Source: Phycisphaerae bacterium (GTDB taxonomy: Bacteria; Planctomycetota; Phycisphaerae; SM23-33). Taken from it: a DNA stretch of 47,948 bases. Each line of letters begins with the position of its first letter. Positions within the stretch are counted from its first letter, which is position 1. This document shows positions 34,558 to 41,095 of this stretch, piece by piece. The position numbers were made by a program, and so were the translations under genes. The stretch is from positions 1-47,948 of the forward strand of contig JADHXQ010000026.1 of the NCBI GenBank assembly GCA_016782885.1. The letters are read 5' to 3'. The notes under the pieces were generated by a model. It was not told the DNA's origin. It made no database searches and was given only the letters and a program-made list of their open reading frames with translations.

Positions 34558-35754
34558 ATGATAGGAATATCGAAACTATACTGCGGTACGGTCGAGGCGT
34601 CCGACCCGCTGCGCTACGGACGCGACAGCGCACGCCTGCCAAGCAACCTGCTGCAGTTCTCCGAAGACAAGAAGCCCGTTCTGGTCTGGAACTGCACAAA
34701 ACGGTGCAATCTCAAGTGCAAGCACTGCTACTCGGCCAGCACCAACCAGCCGGACCCCAACGAACTTTCCGACGATGAAGCCAAGGTCATGATCGACGAC
34801 CTTGCCGCTTTTGGATGCCCCGTGCTGCTGTTCTCCGGCGGCGAACCGCTGATGCGCCCCGGCGTAACCGACCTGATCTCGTACGCGCGCGCCGCGGGCC
34901 TGCGGGCGGTGGTTTCAACCAACGGGAACCTCATCGACGAACCGACCGCCGCCAAACTCGCCGACGCGGGCCTGAGTTACGTCGGGGTGAGTCTCGACGG
35001 GCTCAAGGAGATAAACGACAAGTTCCGCGGTGTCGACGGAGCGTTCGACCGGGCGCTGGCGGGCATCCGTAACTGCCTTTCCGCCGAGGTAAAGGTCGGG
35101 CTGCGGTTCACTCTCAACTGTCATAACATCGGAGACGTGGCGGGCATATTCGACCTGATAGAAGAAGAGGGCATCCCCCGTGTCTGCTTCTATCACCTCG
35201 TGGACACCGGCAGGGGCAAGGACATGTCCGACGCCGTGCTGAGCTACCAGGAGACCCGCGACACGCTGGACCTGATCATGGACCGCACCGCCCGGGCACA
35301 CGCCGCCGGAAGGACGCTGGAAGTGCTCACGGTGGACAATCACGCCGACGGTCCTTACCTCTACATGCGACTCAGAGAAACCAATCCGGCCCGCCGCAAG
35401 GACTGCTTCGAGCTGATGCAGATGAACGGCGGGAACTCCAGCGGGCAGGGTATCGGATGCGTGAGTTGGGACGGAGAGGTCCTGCCTGACCAGTTCTGGC
35501 GCCACCAGGTACTCGGTAACGTACGCGACAGGCCTTTCAGCGAAATATGGAGCGATCCGGACCATCCGTTCCTGTCGAAACTTCGCGACCGCAAAAGCTA
35601 TCTCCAGGGCCGCTGCCCGGCCTGCTGCTGGTTGAACGTGTGCAACGGTAACTTCCGGGCCCGCGCCGACAAGGGCGGAGACGACATCTGGGGCGACGAC
35701 CCGGCATGCTACCTCACAAACGAGGAAATATCGCCAAGCCAGTTGGAACAATGA
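34558..35754 (+). CDS. ahbC: Radical SAM protein, probable AhbC (didecarboxysiroheme deacetylase)
   Basis: A 398-residue radical SAM enzyme with a SPASM-type C terminus. The cluster motif is C50-x3-C54-x2-C57 in CNLKCKHCYS, with SGGEPLMRP and STNGNL blocks following. The C-terminal cysteines (RCPACCWLNVCNGNFRA and more) hold extra clusters. The N terminus MIGISKLYCGTVEASDPLRYG matches the start I recall for AhbC, which removes acetate side chains from 12,18-didecarboxysiroheme in the alternative haem pathway of anaerobes. NirJ (haem d1) is a close relative and cannot be excluded. No other haem genes are in the window. AGG lies near the ATG. Confidence 0.75.
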   Translation: MIGISKLYCGTVEASDPLRYGRDSARLPSNLLQFSEDKKPVLVWNCTKRCNLKCKHCYSASTNQPDPNELSDDEAKVMIDDLAAFGCPVLLFSGGEPLMRPGVTDLISYARAAGLRAVVSTNGNLIDEPTAAKLADAGLSYVGVSLDGLKEINDKFRGVDGAFDRALAGIRNCLSAEVKVGLRFTLNCHNIGDVAGIFDLIEEEGIPRVCFYHLVDTGRGKDMSDAVLSYQETRDTLDLIMDRTARAHAAGRTLEVLTVDNHADGPYLYMRLRETNPARRKDCFELMQMNGGNSSGQGIGCVSWDGEVLPDQFWRHQVLGNVRDRPFSEIWSDPDHPFLSKLRDRKSYLQGRCPACCWLNVCNGNFRARADKGGDDIWGDDPACYLTNEEISPSQLEQ

Positions 35755-35773
35755 TCGGCCAGGAAAAACGCAC

Positions 35774-35802
35774 TTCACATATTCGCCCGGGTAATGTATA
35801 CT
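35774..35802 (+). promoter_or_regulatory. Promoter of the tRNA-Ala gene
   Basis: TTCACA (35774-35779) and TATACT (35797-35802) are 17 bases apart. The start of transcription would be near 35809, just before the tRNA. Confidence 0.65.
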
Positions 35803-35815
35803 TACTTTGACCTAC

Positions 35816-35888
35816 GGGGCTGTAGCTCAGTTGGGAGAGCGATTGGTTCGCAATCAATAGGTCAGGGGTTCGATTCCCCTCAGCTCCA
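35816..35888 (+). tRNA. tRNA-Ala (anticodon CGC)
   Basis: A 73-base cloverleaf. The acceptor GGGGCTG pairs with CAGCTCC and includes the G3-U70 wobble that marks alanine tRNAs. The D arm is GCTC/GAGC. The anticodon stem ATTGG/TCAAT carries loop TTCGCAA, so the anticodon is CGC (reads GCG). The T arm AGGGG/CCCCT has TTCGATT. The discriminator is A. The CCA end is not encoded. Two hairpins follow. Confidence 0.95.
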
Positions 35889-35894
35889 GTCTTC

Positions 35895-35948
35895 GCTCGC
35901 CGCAACGCGGCGAGCTTCGCCTTGGCAGGCCAGTCTTCTGGCTTGCCA
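35895..35948. repeat. Two hairpins after the tRNA
   Basis: First: GCTCGCCGC/GCGGCGAGC, a nine-base stem with loop AAC (35895-35915). Second: TGGCAGGCCAG and CTGGCTTGCCA around TCTT (35923-35948), one mismatch. The first could act as terminator of the tRNA but has no T-run. Both are probably repeat elements. Confidence 0.55.
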
Positions 35949-35971
35949 GGGTGAACCCGTAGGGGAAGACT

Positions 35972-36004
35972 GCCACAGCATAGCGGCACGAGCCGCGAAG
36001 CCGG
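35972..36004. repeat. Palindromic dispersed repeat, divergent copy
   Basis: GCCACAGCATAGCGG...GCCGCGAAGCCGGG, a diverged member of the family best seen at 36435-36464. Its place in the family is suggested by the GCCAC start, the central AGC step and the GCGAAG-CCGG end. Confidence 0.4.
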
Positions 36005-36067
36005 GCCTTTGCCCCCTGCAGTAACAGCCGCAAACTTCACCTTGGCAAAACCAGGGAGAAACCCGCC

Positions 36068-36319
36068 GTGGAAGGCAAGTTCAGATATGTCTACATGCTC
36101 CAGAGCATCGAATACCCGGAGCATTATTACGTCGGCATGACCGAAGACCTGCCCGAACGCCTCAAAACTCACAACGCACGTGGAGTACCGCACACGTCGA
36201 AGTTTGCACCCTGGCGGATCGAAACCGCCATCGCCTTTCGAGACAGGGAAAAGGCCCTTGCCTTTGAACGGTATCTCAAGACCCACTCCGGCCGCGCCTT
36301 CGCCAAGAAGCATTTCTGA
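36068..36319 (+). CDS. GIY-YIG nuclease family protein
   Basis: An 83-residue single-domain GIY-YIG protein of the small YhbQ/UPF0213-like type. The motifs are YVYMLQS and YYVGMTEDLPERLKTHN (with the catalytic Arg), and a C-terminal Glu in KALAFERYLKTHSGRAFAKKHF. Such small proteins nick or cut DNA in relatives, but the physiological role is usually unknown. It lies 180 bases after the tRNA, among repeats. Confidence 0.85.
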   Translation: MEGKFRYVYMLQSIEYPEHYYVGMTEDLPERLKTHNARGVPHTSKFAPWRIETAIAFRDREKALAFERYLKTHSGRAFAKKHF

Positions 36320-36434
36320 TGGCTTGCCAACCGGCAGCGGGTTTTGTGCGTTTTGGCCAGTAAAGACCTTTGCGAGCTTTCACCGTTGCGCCACCGCACC
36401 CAACCACGTGACGGGGTAACTGCCAAGATCGCTT

Positions 36435-36464
36435 GCCACGGCGTAGCCGAAAGGCGAAGCCGGG
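36435..36464. repeat. Palindromic dispersed repeat, copy A
   Basis: GCCACGGCGTAGCC, then GAAA, then GGCGAAGCCGGG. It is preceded by GCTT. The halves are imperfect inverted repeats. Confidence 0.65.
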
Positions 36465-36626
36465 TCTCAGACTCTCGAAATCACGGGACGAGGTACAACC
36501 CGGTCACGTGACGGCTAAGCGATTGATGAACATCTGGTTACGCAATATCGTCATGCCGCGAGGTTTGGGCGTGTAATGCCAGTAGGCGAAGGAATGAAAA
36601 CCCCCGCCCCGTGACGTTTGCAGCCC

Positions 36627-36654
36627 GGCACGCCGTAGCCGCTGGCGAAGACGG
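36627..36654. repeat. Palindromic dispersed repeat, copy B
   Basis: GGCACGCCGTAGCC, then GCT, then GGCGAAGACGG. It shares GTAGCC and GGCGAAG with copy A in the same order. Confidence 0.6.
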
Positions 36655-36886
36655 ATGCCAGAAAACGCTCACATGATCGTCACATGAGCGCCGTCTGGAC
36701 CGGCGTGGCACTGCAATGGCACTGCTTCGGGGGCGCGAGCGCGAGGGTTGGCAGGAGGAGGCTTGGCTGGTCGCACCGGTGCCATCGGGAGAATCTTGTT
36801 GTACTTGACGTCGATGTGGCCAACGTGTATCGTAAATGGTCGATTGAACCCGACTCTCCGGCTAAAGGAGATTTTGTGTAGAATAC

Positions 36887-36893
36887 GTTAGGC
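36887..36893 (+). other. Cassette boundary core site GTTAGGC
   Basis: GTTAGGC fits the GTTRRRY core of integron recombination sites. It is the exact reverse complement of GCCTAAC at 37366-37372, as expected for the start and the end of one gene cassette. Recombination would cut after the G. Confidence 0.55.
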
Positions 36894-37432
36894 GAAAGAA
36901 CGGGGAGCACTTTCCATGAGATTGTTTGATTGGTTACGCGGAAAGAAGAAATTCGATAATGCCGCAATGGATGAGCTTGCTGGTTCCATTGCAGATGTGC
37001 TGAACGTCCAGATATCGATTGCTGGAGGCTGCACAGTCGATCTTGCTACATCTCAAGGTTCCAAGGCGTTGGGGTATGTCTATGGAGTGGTTGACGCAGC
37101 TCTCCGTGGCGTTGGCCAAGATATGGCTAACATGTCAATCGGTGTTCCGGTCACATACCAAGTCCTGCGGAGAATCTTTCCTGGTCATGAGGACCGGTAC
37201 CTTGAGTTCATCTCGCAGTCGATTCAGAATGATCGTGACATGATGGCCGGACTTATGAAGGGCGGACAACAATACATAGACTGGCTGAACGGAAAACTGA
37301 ATGCACCAATGGGTTTGGCACGCTACCTAATCGAACTACGACCTGATCAACCAGAAACAGGAGACGCCTAACAACGCCATTCACACGGATGGGAATTCCG
37401 CTGCGCTTCATTCCAGCCGGTGATAGCAAACG
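36888..37432 (+). mobile_element. Integron-type gene cassette 1
   Basis: The unit runs from the core site at 36887 to the boundary in attC1. It holds one gene (36916-37371), no promoter, and its stop codon TAA lies inside the R'' core GCCTAAC, a typical cassette layout. The gene is richer in A and T than its surroundings. Confidence 0.6.
36916..37371 (+). CDS. Hypothetical protein in cassette 1
   Basis: A 151-residue, mainly helical cytoplasmic protein (MRLFDWLRGKKKFDN; IADVLNVQISIAGG; DRYLEFISQSIQNDRDMMAGLM). No family is recognised and there is no signal peptide or membrane segment. GGGGAG lies 8 bases before the ATG. The stop is part of the attC core GCCTAAC. The base composition is AT-richer than the flanking chromosome, consistent with recent transfer. 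Confidence 0.7.
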   Translation: MRLFDWLRGKKKFDNAAMDELAGSIADVLNVQISIAGGCTVDLATSQGSKALGYVYGVVDAALRGVGQDMANMSIGVPVTYQVLRRIFPGHEDRYLEFISQSIQNDRDMMAGLMKGGQQYIDWLNGKLNAPMGLARYLIELRPDQPETGDA

Positions 37433-37438
37433 TTCGCA
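37366..37438 (+). other. attC1-like integron recombination site
   Basis: R'' core GCCTAAC (37366-37372). The imperfect stem is CACGGATGGGAAT with ATTCCAGCCGGTG, including unpaired bases as in attC, around TCCGCTGCGCTTC. The outer arms AACGCCATT and ATAGCAAACGTT are also partly complementary. It ends at GTTCGCA (37432-37438). The 73-base length is within the attC range. R' here is GTTCGCA, a C where the consensus has a purine, because the bases after the G belong to the next cassette. Confidence 0.6.
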
Positions 37439-37837
37439 ATACATACCATGAAGAAGAAATACTGCGGAAAATGGTTGATCAAGGAAATGGAGGCTTGGGA
37501 TAAGGACTTTATAGACCTTATGGAGCCAGGCCATATTACAATCAAATCTGATGGTCTTGGTCTTTTGATGTTTGGTGCCATTCAAACTGACATCGATTGC
37601 CGAATAGAAACAATCAATGATGGTGAACGCCTGGATTTCACCTTTAACGGGATCGAGGAAGGAGATCCGATATGCGGCAGAGGCTGGGCTGAAATAAATG
37701 GTCAACAGCTCGTCGGTCGAATTTATATTCATTTGGGCGATGATTCAAGTTTCATTGCTCGGAAAGATTAGGAAGGCGACGTTTGCGAACATGTCGCTGC
37801 TTGGGGTGCCACTAACGGTCCGCCCTAGAATTCGTCG
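37433..37837 (+). mobile_element. Integron-type gene cassette 2
   Basis: Starts with TTCGCA of the core GTTCGCA and ends in attC2. Its own R'' core TGCGAAC (37784-37790) is the exact reverse complement of its start core GTTCGCA, as expected for a cassette. It carries one gene, 37448-37771, with no promoter. Confidence 0.55.
37448..37771 (+). CDS. Hypothetical protein of a cassette-type family, cassette 2
   Basis: A 107-residue soluble protein starting MKKKYCGKWLIKEMEAWDKD. It has mostly beta-strand-like parts (GHITIKSDGLGLLMFGAIQTDIDCRIETI; DRGWAEINGQQLVGRIYIHLGDDSSF). I recall a widespread family with this YCGxWxIxEMExWDxDxID start in bacterial genomes and cassette collections; its function is unknown. 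Base composition is AT-rich compared with the neighbouring chromosome genes. The start ATG lies only 15 bases into the cassette, with no obvious ribosome binding site in that space. Confidence 0.75.
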   Translation: MKKKYCGKWLIKEMEAWDKDFIDLMEPGHITIKSDGLGLLMFGAIQTDIDCRIETINDGERLDFTFNGIEEGDPICGRGWAEINGQQLVGRIYIHLGDDSSFIARKD

Positions 37838-37843
37838 TTAGCC
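37784..37843 (+). other. attC2-like recombination site
   Basis: R'' TGCGAAC (37784-37790), imperfect arms CTTGGGGTG with CGCCCTAGA (several mispairs), and final core GTTAGCC (37837-37843). The 60-base length fits attC. The stem is weaker than in attC1, so the call is less firm. The bases beyond the G could come from the chromosome or a lost cassette. Confidence 0.45.
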
Positions 37844-37873
37844 CCTTCGCCGGCATCGTGTTCGCTGCTTATC

Positions 37874-38311
37874 CTACCGCACCGGAAGGTTTCTGCGCAG
37901 CTTCTCCAGGCTGATTCCCTCCGGTTCGTCCGTCTTCGCTATGCTTCGCCGTGACAAGTCCCCGCGCAGAATGGCCTCGACGATGTCCGGAGCGAGGCTG
38001 GTCAGTCGCAGCATGCGGCCAACGTAGGTGCGGTCGACGCCGAGGGACTGGGCCAGATCCTCGATGCTCGGGTACTCGCCGGACTCGAGTTGCTCCTGCC
38101 AGCGGTGGGCCTTGGCGATGGCCTCGATGAGCGTCTGGTTGGCCTTGCGCTCGGGCGTTGCGGCGGCTGACGGTTCTCCATCGGTCAGGATCATCTGCCT
38201 GCCGTTGCGGCGGTAGAACCGCATGGGGATATGGACCACCACCGCGTCGCCGTCGCGGCGGACGCGGAGGCCGGGATAGCGGTCTTGCTGCCGGTTCTCT
38301 ATGAGGGTCAT
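37874..38311 (-). CDS. Serine-recombinase companion-type HTH protein with an in-frame repeat
   Basis: A 145-residue protein matching the small proteins encoded after serine recombinases in bacterial elements: VHIPMRFYRRNGRQMIL, then AKAHRWQEQLESGEYPSIEDLAQSLGVDRTYVGRMLRLTSLAPDIVEAIL (a helix-turn-helix around residues 82-108). Family members usually continue after the AILxG step directly into an xPxGLTLxxL-like end. Here residues 118-128 (DLSRRSIAKTD) come in between, encoded by 33 bases (37928-37960) that match the dispersed palindromic repeat. The recombinase itself is absent. The ATG at 38311 was chosen; a longer open frame upstream is the antisense of the DJ-1 gene. Confidence 0.7.
   Translation of the reverse strand: MTLIENRQQDRYPGLRVRRDGDAVVVHIPMRFYRRNGRQMILTDGEPSAAATPERKANQTLIEAIAKAHRWQEQLESGEYPSIEDLAQSLGVDRTYVGRMLRLTSLAPDIVEAILRGDLSRRSIAKTDEPEGISLEKLRRNLPVR
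37928..37960 (-). repeat. Dispersed repeat copy inserted in a coding region
   Basis: On the minus strand GACTTGTCACGGCGAAGC followed by ATAGCGAAGACGGAC, exactly 33 bases and thus in frame. It aligns with 36435-36464 (CACGGCGTAGCC, GGCGAAGCCGG) and 36627-36654 (GGCGAAGACGG). Confidence 0.65.
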
Positions 38312-38434
38312 CCGACCAGGCCTTCGCCAATCGCCACTTCTGGTGAAAAGAACCGCTGGAAGGCGGCTTTTTTCATGCAGTGGCGAAAACGCTGCGTATA
38401 ATGCGTTAACCCTGACAGAGTAAAGGAAACCAAC

Positions 38435-38953
38435 ATGTCGCTTGAAGGAAAACACGTCGCGATAATGCTCGATCAGCAATACCAGGAACTCGAGGTCTGG
38501 TATCCGCTGTACCGCCTGATCGAGGCCGGGGCAAAGGTCTCGTGCGTCGCCGCCAAAGCGGGCGCCGAATACTCCTCGAAGCTGGGATATCCGTGCGTTT
38601 CGGACGTGGCGGCGTCTGAAGTGCGGGGCGAGGATTTCGACGCGGTGATCGTCCCGGGCGGATGGTGTCCGGACTTCATGCGCCGCGACGAGTCGATGGT
38701 GAACTTCATCCGCCAATGCATCGAGGCGGATATCGTGCTGGCCGCCATATGCCACGGGCCCTGGATGCTCTGCTCCACCGACGCGCTGAAAGGCAGGCGG
38801 GCCACGAGCTTTATGGCGATCAGGCACGATGTGATAAACGCCGGCGCCGAGTGGGGCGACGAAGAGTGCGTGGTTGACGGAAAGCTTATAACGGCCCGCA
38901 AACCCGACGATCTGCCCGCATTCATGAAGGCGATTATCGACGCGCTCAGTTGA
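38435..38953 (+). CDS. DJ-1/PfpI family protein
   Basis: A 172-residue protein of the DJ-1/PfpI superfamily. The nucleophile is Cys106 in AAICHGPWML followed by His107, and a supporting Glu18 lies in QYQELE. The fold blocks VAIMLDQQYQELE, FDAVIVPGGW and GKLITARKPDDLPAFMKAII match PfpI/YhbO relatives, which act on glycated proteins or as chaperones. AAAGGAAA lies 8-9 bases before the ATG. A consensus -10 TATAAT stands at 38397-38402 but without a good -35. The 3' end overlaps the convergent gene by eight bases. Confidence 0.9.
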   Translation: MSLEGKHVAIMLDQQYQELEVWYPLYRLIEAGAKVSCVAAKAGAEYSSKLGYPCVSDVAASEVRGEDFDAVIVPGGWCPDFMRRDESMVNFIRQCIEADIVLAAICHGPWMLCSTDALKGRRATSFMAIRHDVINAGAEWGDEECVVDGKLITARKPDDLPAFMKAIIDALS

Positions 38954-39707
38954 CGGCCGGCGCGTCCGGATCGAACAGCGCAGTACCGATTCGAACGATC
39001 GTGGCACCTTCTTCGACGGCGGTCGCGTAGTCGCCGCTCATCCCCATTGACAGGTGCTTGAAGCTGTCTCCGCCGATCTTCTCCTGCTTCATCTCATCGA
39101 ATACCTCCCTGAGGCGGACGAAGGCGCGGCGGGTTGCGCCGGGCTCACCGGAAGTCGGCCCCATCGTCATCAGGCCCGTCAGGCGCACCGACCTCATCGA
39201 GCATATCATCTCGCCGAGATGCAGCGCGGCCCCGACGGCGCATCCGGACTTCTGGTCTTCCTGGCTGCAATTGACCTGCAGCATTATGTCCACGACTCGC
39301 TCGTCGGCTTCGGCACGCATGGAGATTTCCTCGGCCAGGCGGAGCGAATCCACCGAATGAATGACATCCGCTGCCGTCAGCGCCTGTTTGACCTTATTTC
39401 GCTGAAGATGCCCCACCATATGCCACCTGACCTCACTGTGCAGCGAATCACGCCGCTGGTGAAGGTATTCGTCGAGCTGCGCGAAACGCTCGGCGAGTTG
39501 CTGGGGGCGAGACTCACCGAGATCGGTCAGACCGGCTTTCAGGCAGTTCTTGATCGCAACGACATCCACGCTCTTGGTGACGGCGACTATCCTCACACTG
39601 TCGGGCGACCGCCCCGCCCGCGCGGCGGCGGCGGATATCTCCCGGCGGACTCGATCGAGGTTCTTCGCGATTTTGTTAGCTGTGACAGCCATTGGGCTGG
39701 CAAACAT
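38946..39707 (-). CDS. YggS-family pyridoxal-phosphate homeostasis protein
   Basis: A 253-residue protein of the YggS/PROSC family, which binds PLP and controls its free level. The PLP lysine lies in IVAVTKSVD near residue 40. Other landmarks are LTDLGESRPQQL, EVRWHMVGHLQRNKVK, VDIMLQVNC and LSMGMSGDYATAVEEGATIVRIGTALFD. The ATG at 39707 was chosen because GGGGAG lies 12 bases upstream; MAV at 39692 is an alternative. Convergent with the DJ-1 gene with an eight-base overlap. Confidence 0.9.
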   Translation of the reverse strand: MFASPMAVTANKIAKNLDRVRREISAAAARAGRSPDSVRIVAVTKSVDVVAIKNCLKAGLTDLGESRPQQLAERFAQLDEYLHQRRDSLHSEVRWHMVGHLQRNKVKQALTAADVIHSVDSLRLAEEISMRAEADERVVDIMLQVNCSQEDQKSGCAVGAALHLGEMICSMRSVRLTGLMTMGPTSGEPGATRRAFVRLREVFDEMKQEKIGGDSFKHLSMGMSGDYATAVEEGATIVRIGTALFDPDAPAVN

Positions 39708-39839
39708 ACCACGAACAATCTCCCCGGGCAAGGTCTTTGACCGATGGCCTGAATTTTTCGGCGCGGCGGGGCGGGGCGTATCGTATACTCGAAGCGAGGG
39801 CGGGCGCCAGTGCATGACGTCGTAACAGGGAGGATTAAC

Positions 39840-40028
39840 GTGAATTCCACAAGAACGATCCTGATGAAAATGTGCCTCAGTTGCCTGCTGCATATGTCCG
39901 ACGAGCAACTCGGGCGAGTCCTCCCGCTCCTGACGAGTATCGCACCGGGAAGCCCGGACAATCTGCCCGCCCCGGACGAACTCGAAACAAAGGTATTCGC
40001 CTGCCTCGATGCCCTGCCCGCCACGTGA
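39840..40028 (+). CDS. Small hypothetical protein
   Basis: A 62-residue frame starting with GTG, with a strong ribosome binding site GGGAGGA 6 bases upstream. The sequence (MKMCLSCLLHMSDEQLGRVLPLLTSIAPG) has a CxxC pair and a leucine-rich helix. No family is recognised. It lies 37 bases before the prepilin gene on the same strand. Confidence 0.5.
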   Translation: MNSTRTILMKMCLSCLLHMSDEQLGRVLPLLTSIAPGSPDNLPAPDELETKVFACLDALPAT

Positions 40029-40065
40029 GTTAATCGACCGATCGCGGAGCAAACGCGATGGCGAC

Positions 40066-41067
40066 ATGATCGATCGCACAAAACAACATACCGCCCTTGG
40101 CTTTACACTTGTCGAGCTGCTCGTGGTGATCGCCGTTATCGCGCTGCTGGCGGTCCTTATGCTGCCGACTCTCAGCAGTTTTTCCCGCGTGACTAACAGA
40201 ACGACGTGCGCCAACAATCTCAAAAGGATAGGCGAGTCGATTACGCTCTTTTCCGCTGGCGACCCCGGGGGGCAAAGGGCGCTGGTGAACCCGGCGAGGT
40301 GGCCGACTCAGTTATCCGAGTTCGTCGGTGACGGCGGGGTGTTCATCTGTCCGGAAGGCGATAGTGAGTTACAAACCGCCGAGAGTGTCCCCCTTCCCGA
40401 CCTGGTGAGTATCCACGTGACCACCACGAACTACGATCTCGAGCTCATTGAGGGCCCCTACGTTGCCAAGGTTTCCGACGAACAATTTCGGGCCATAACC
40501 TTTCAAACGGGCAAGCGCATTAACGCCCCGGCGTACGATGCCGGAGCAGACCCGACGGTATTCTGGTATCTCCTGGAGGACGTACCCTTCGAGCGCGGCG
40601 ACCTCGACTATGACATAGGGATAAAGGTAACCGAAAATGGGGACGGGACGGTCACGCTCAGCGTCAAGCAGATCACCGGCGCCGGTTATGATTTCAACCT
40701 GGTCGACAAAACCGACAATCGTAAGATACTCGTGCGCAAGTACGAGATGGACGGGAGCGCCGACCACGAAGTTATCGTCGGCGAGGGCGGCGGCGGGCTG
40801 GCGAGCTACGGAATGAACGCCGCCTTCCAAAGCATCCTGGACGATCCCGACAAGATCATGGTGATGGATTACGCATGGTTCGTCGCCCGCACGACTCACG
40901 ACTGGTCCGGCGAGAAGTTGAAAAGCAGCATACCCGGAATACCGATCTTCGCACGCCATCACGGACAGATAAACGTACTGTTCACCGACGGTTCGGTGCG
41001 CCTTAAACGCCCAGACGAAGTCAACCCGGCCGATCCCGACGTTCAGAGAACATTGTGGAACGAATGA
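40066..41067 (+). CDS. Prepilin-like protein with H-x9-DG motif
   Basis: A 333-residue protein with a type IV pilin/type II secretion-like N terminus: LG|FTLVELLVVIAVIALLAVLMLP, with the prepilin-peptidase cut after the Gly. The C terminus has the RHHGQINVLFTDGSVR step (H-x9-DG) typical of a very large planctomycete family. Function is unknown; members are thought to be exported pseudopilin-like surface proteins. The ATG at 40066 puts the cleavage site 11 residues from the start. Confidence 0.85.
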   Translation: MIDRTKQHTALGFTLVELLVVIAVIALLAVLMLPTLSSFSRVTNRTTCANNLKRIGESITLFSAGDPGGQRALVNPARWPTQLSEFVGDGGVFICPEGDSELQTAESVPLPDLVSIHVTTTNYDLELIEGPYVAKVSDEQFRAITFQTGKRINAPAYDAGADPTVFWYLLEDVPFERGDLDYDIGIKVTENGDGTVTLSVKQITGAGYDFNLVDKTDNRKILVRKYEMDGSADHEVIVGEGGGGLASYGMNAAFQSILDDPDKIMVMDYAWFVARTTHDWSGEKLKSSIPGIPIFARHHGQINVLFTDGSVRLKRPDEVNPADPDVQRTLWNE

Positions 41068-41095
41068 GCTGTCAGCTAATAGCTGCTGTAAAACA

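Larger units (their letters stand above)
36320..36886. other. Gene-free region with dispersed repeats
   Basis: No gene seen in about 570 bases. It holds two copies of the palindromic repeat (36435-36464 and 36627-36654) and several CACGTGACGG steps (about 36403, 36504). Near 36855-36875 a short hairpin TCTCC/GGAGA is followed by TTTTG. The cassette boundary GTTAGGC follows at 36887. Confidence 0.5.

Noticed and set aside
36320-36886. Integron integrase or attI site
   Set aside because: No tyrosine recombinase frame or attI pattern is visible in this stretch or elsewhere in the window.
37874-38311. ParB identity for the HTH protein
   Set aside because: It has no ParB N-terminal domain; the AHRWQ...LAPDIVEAIL pattern matches recombinase companions, and parA at 18 kb is far away.
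37874-39007. A 377-codon open frame covering the recombinase-companion gene and beyond
   Set aside because: The upstream two thirds are antisense to the DJ-1 gene; only the C-terminal 145 residues match a family.
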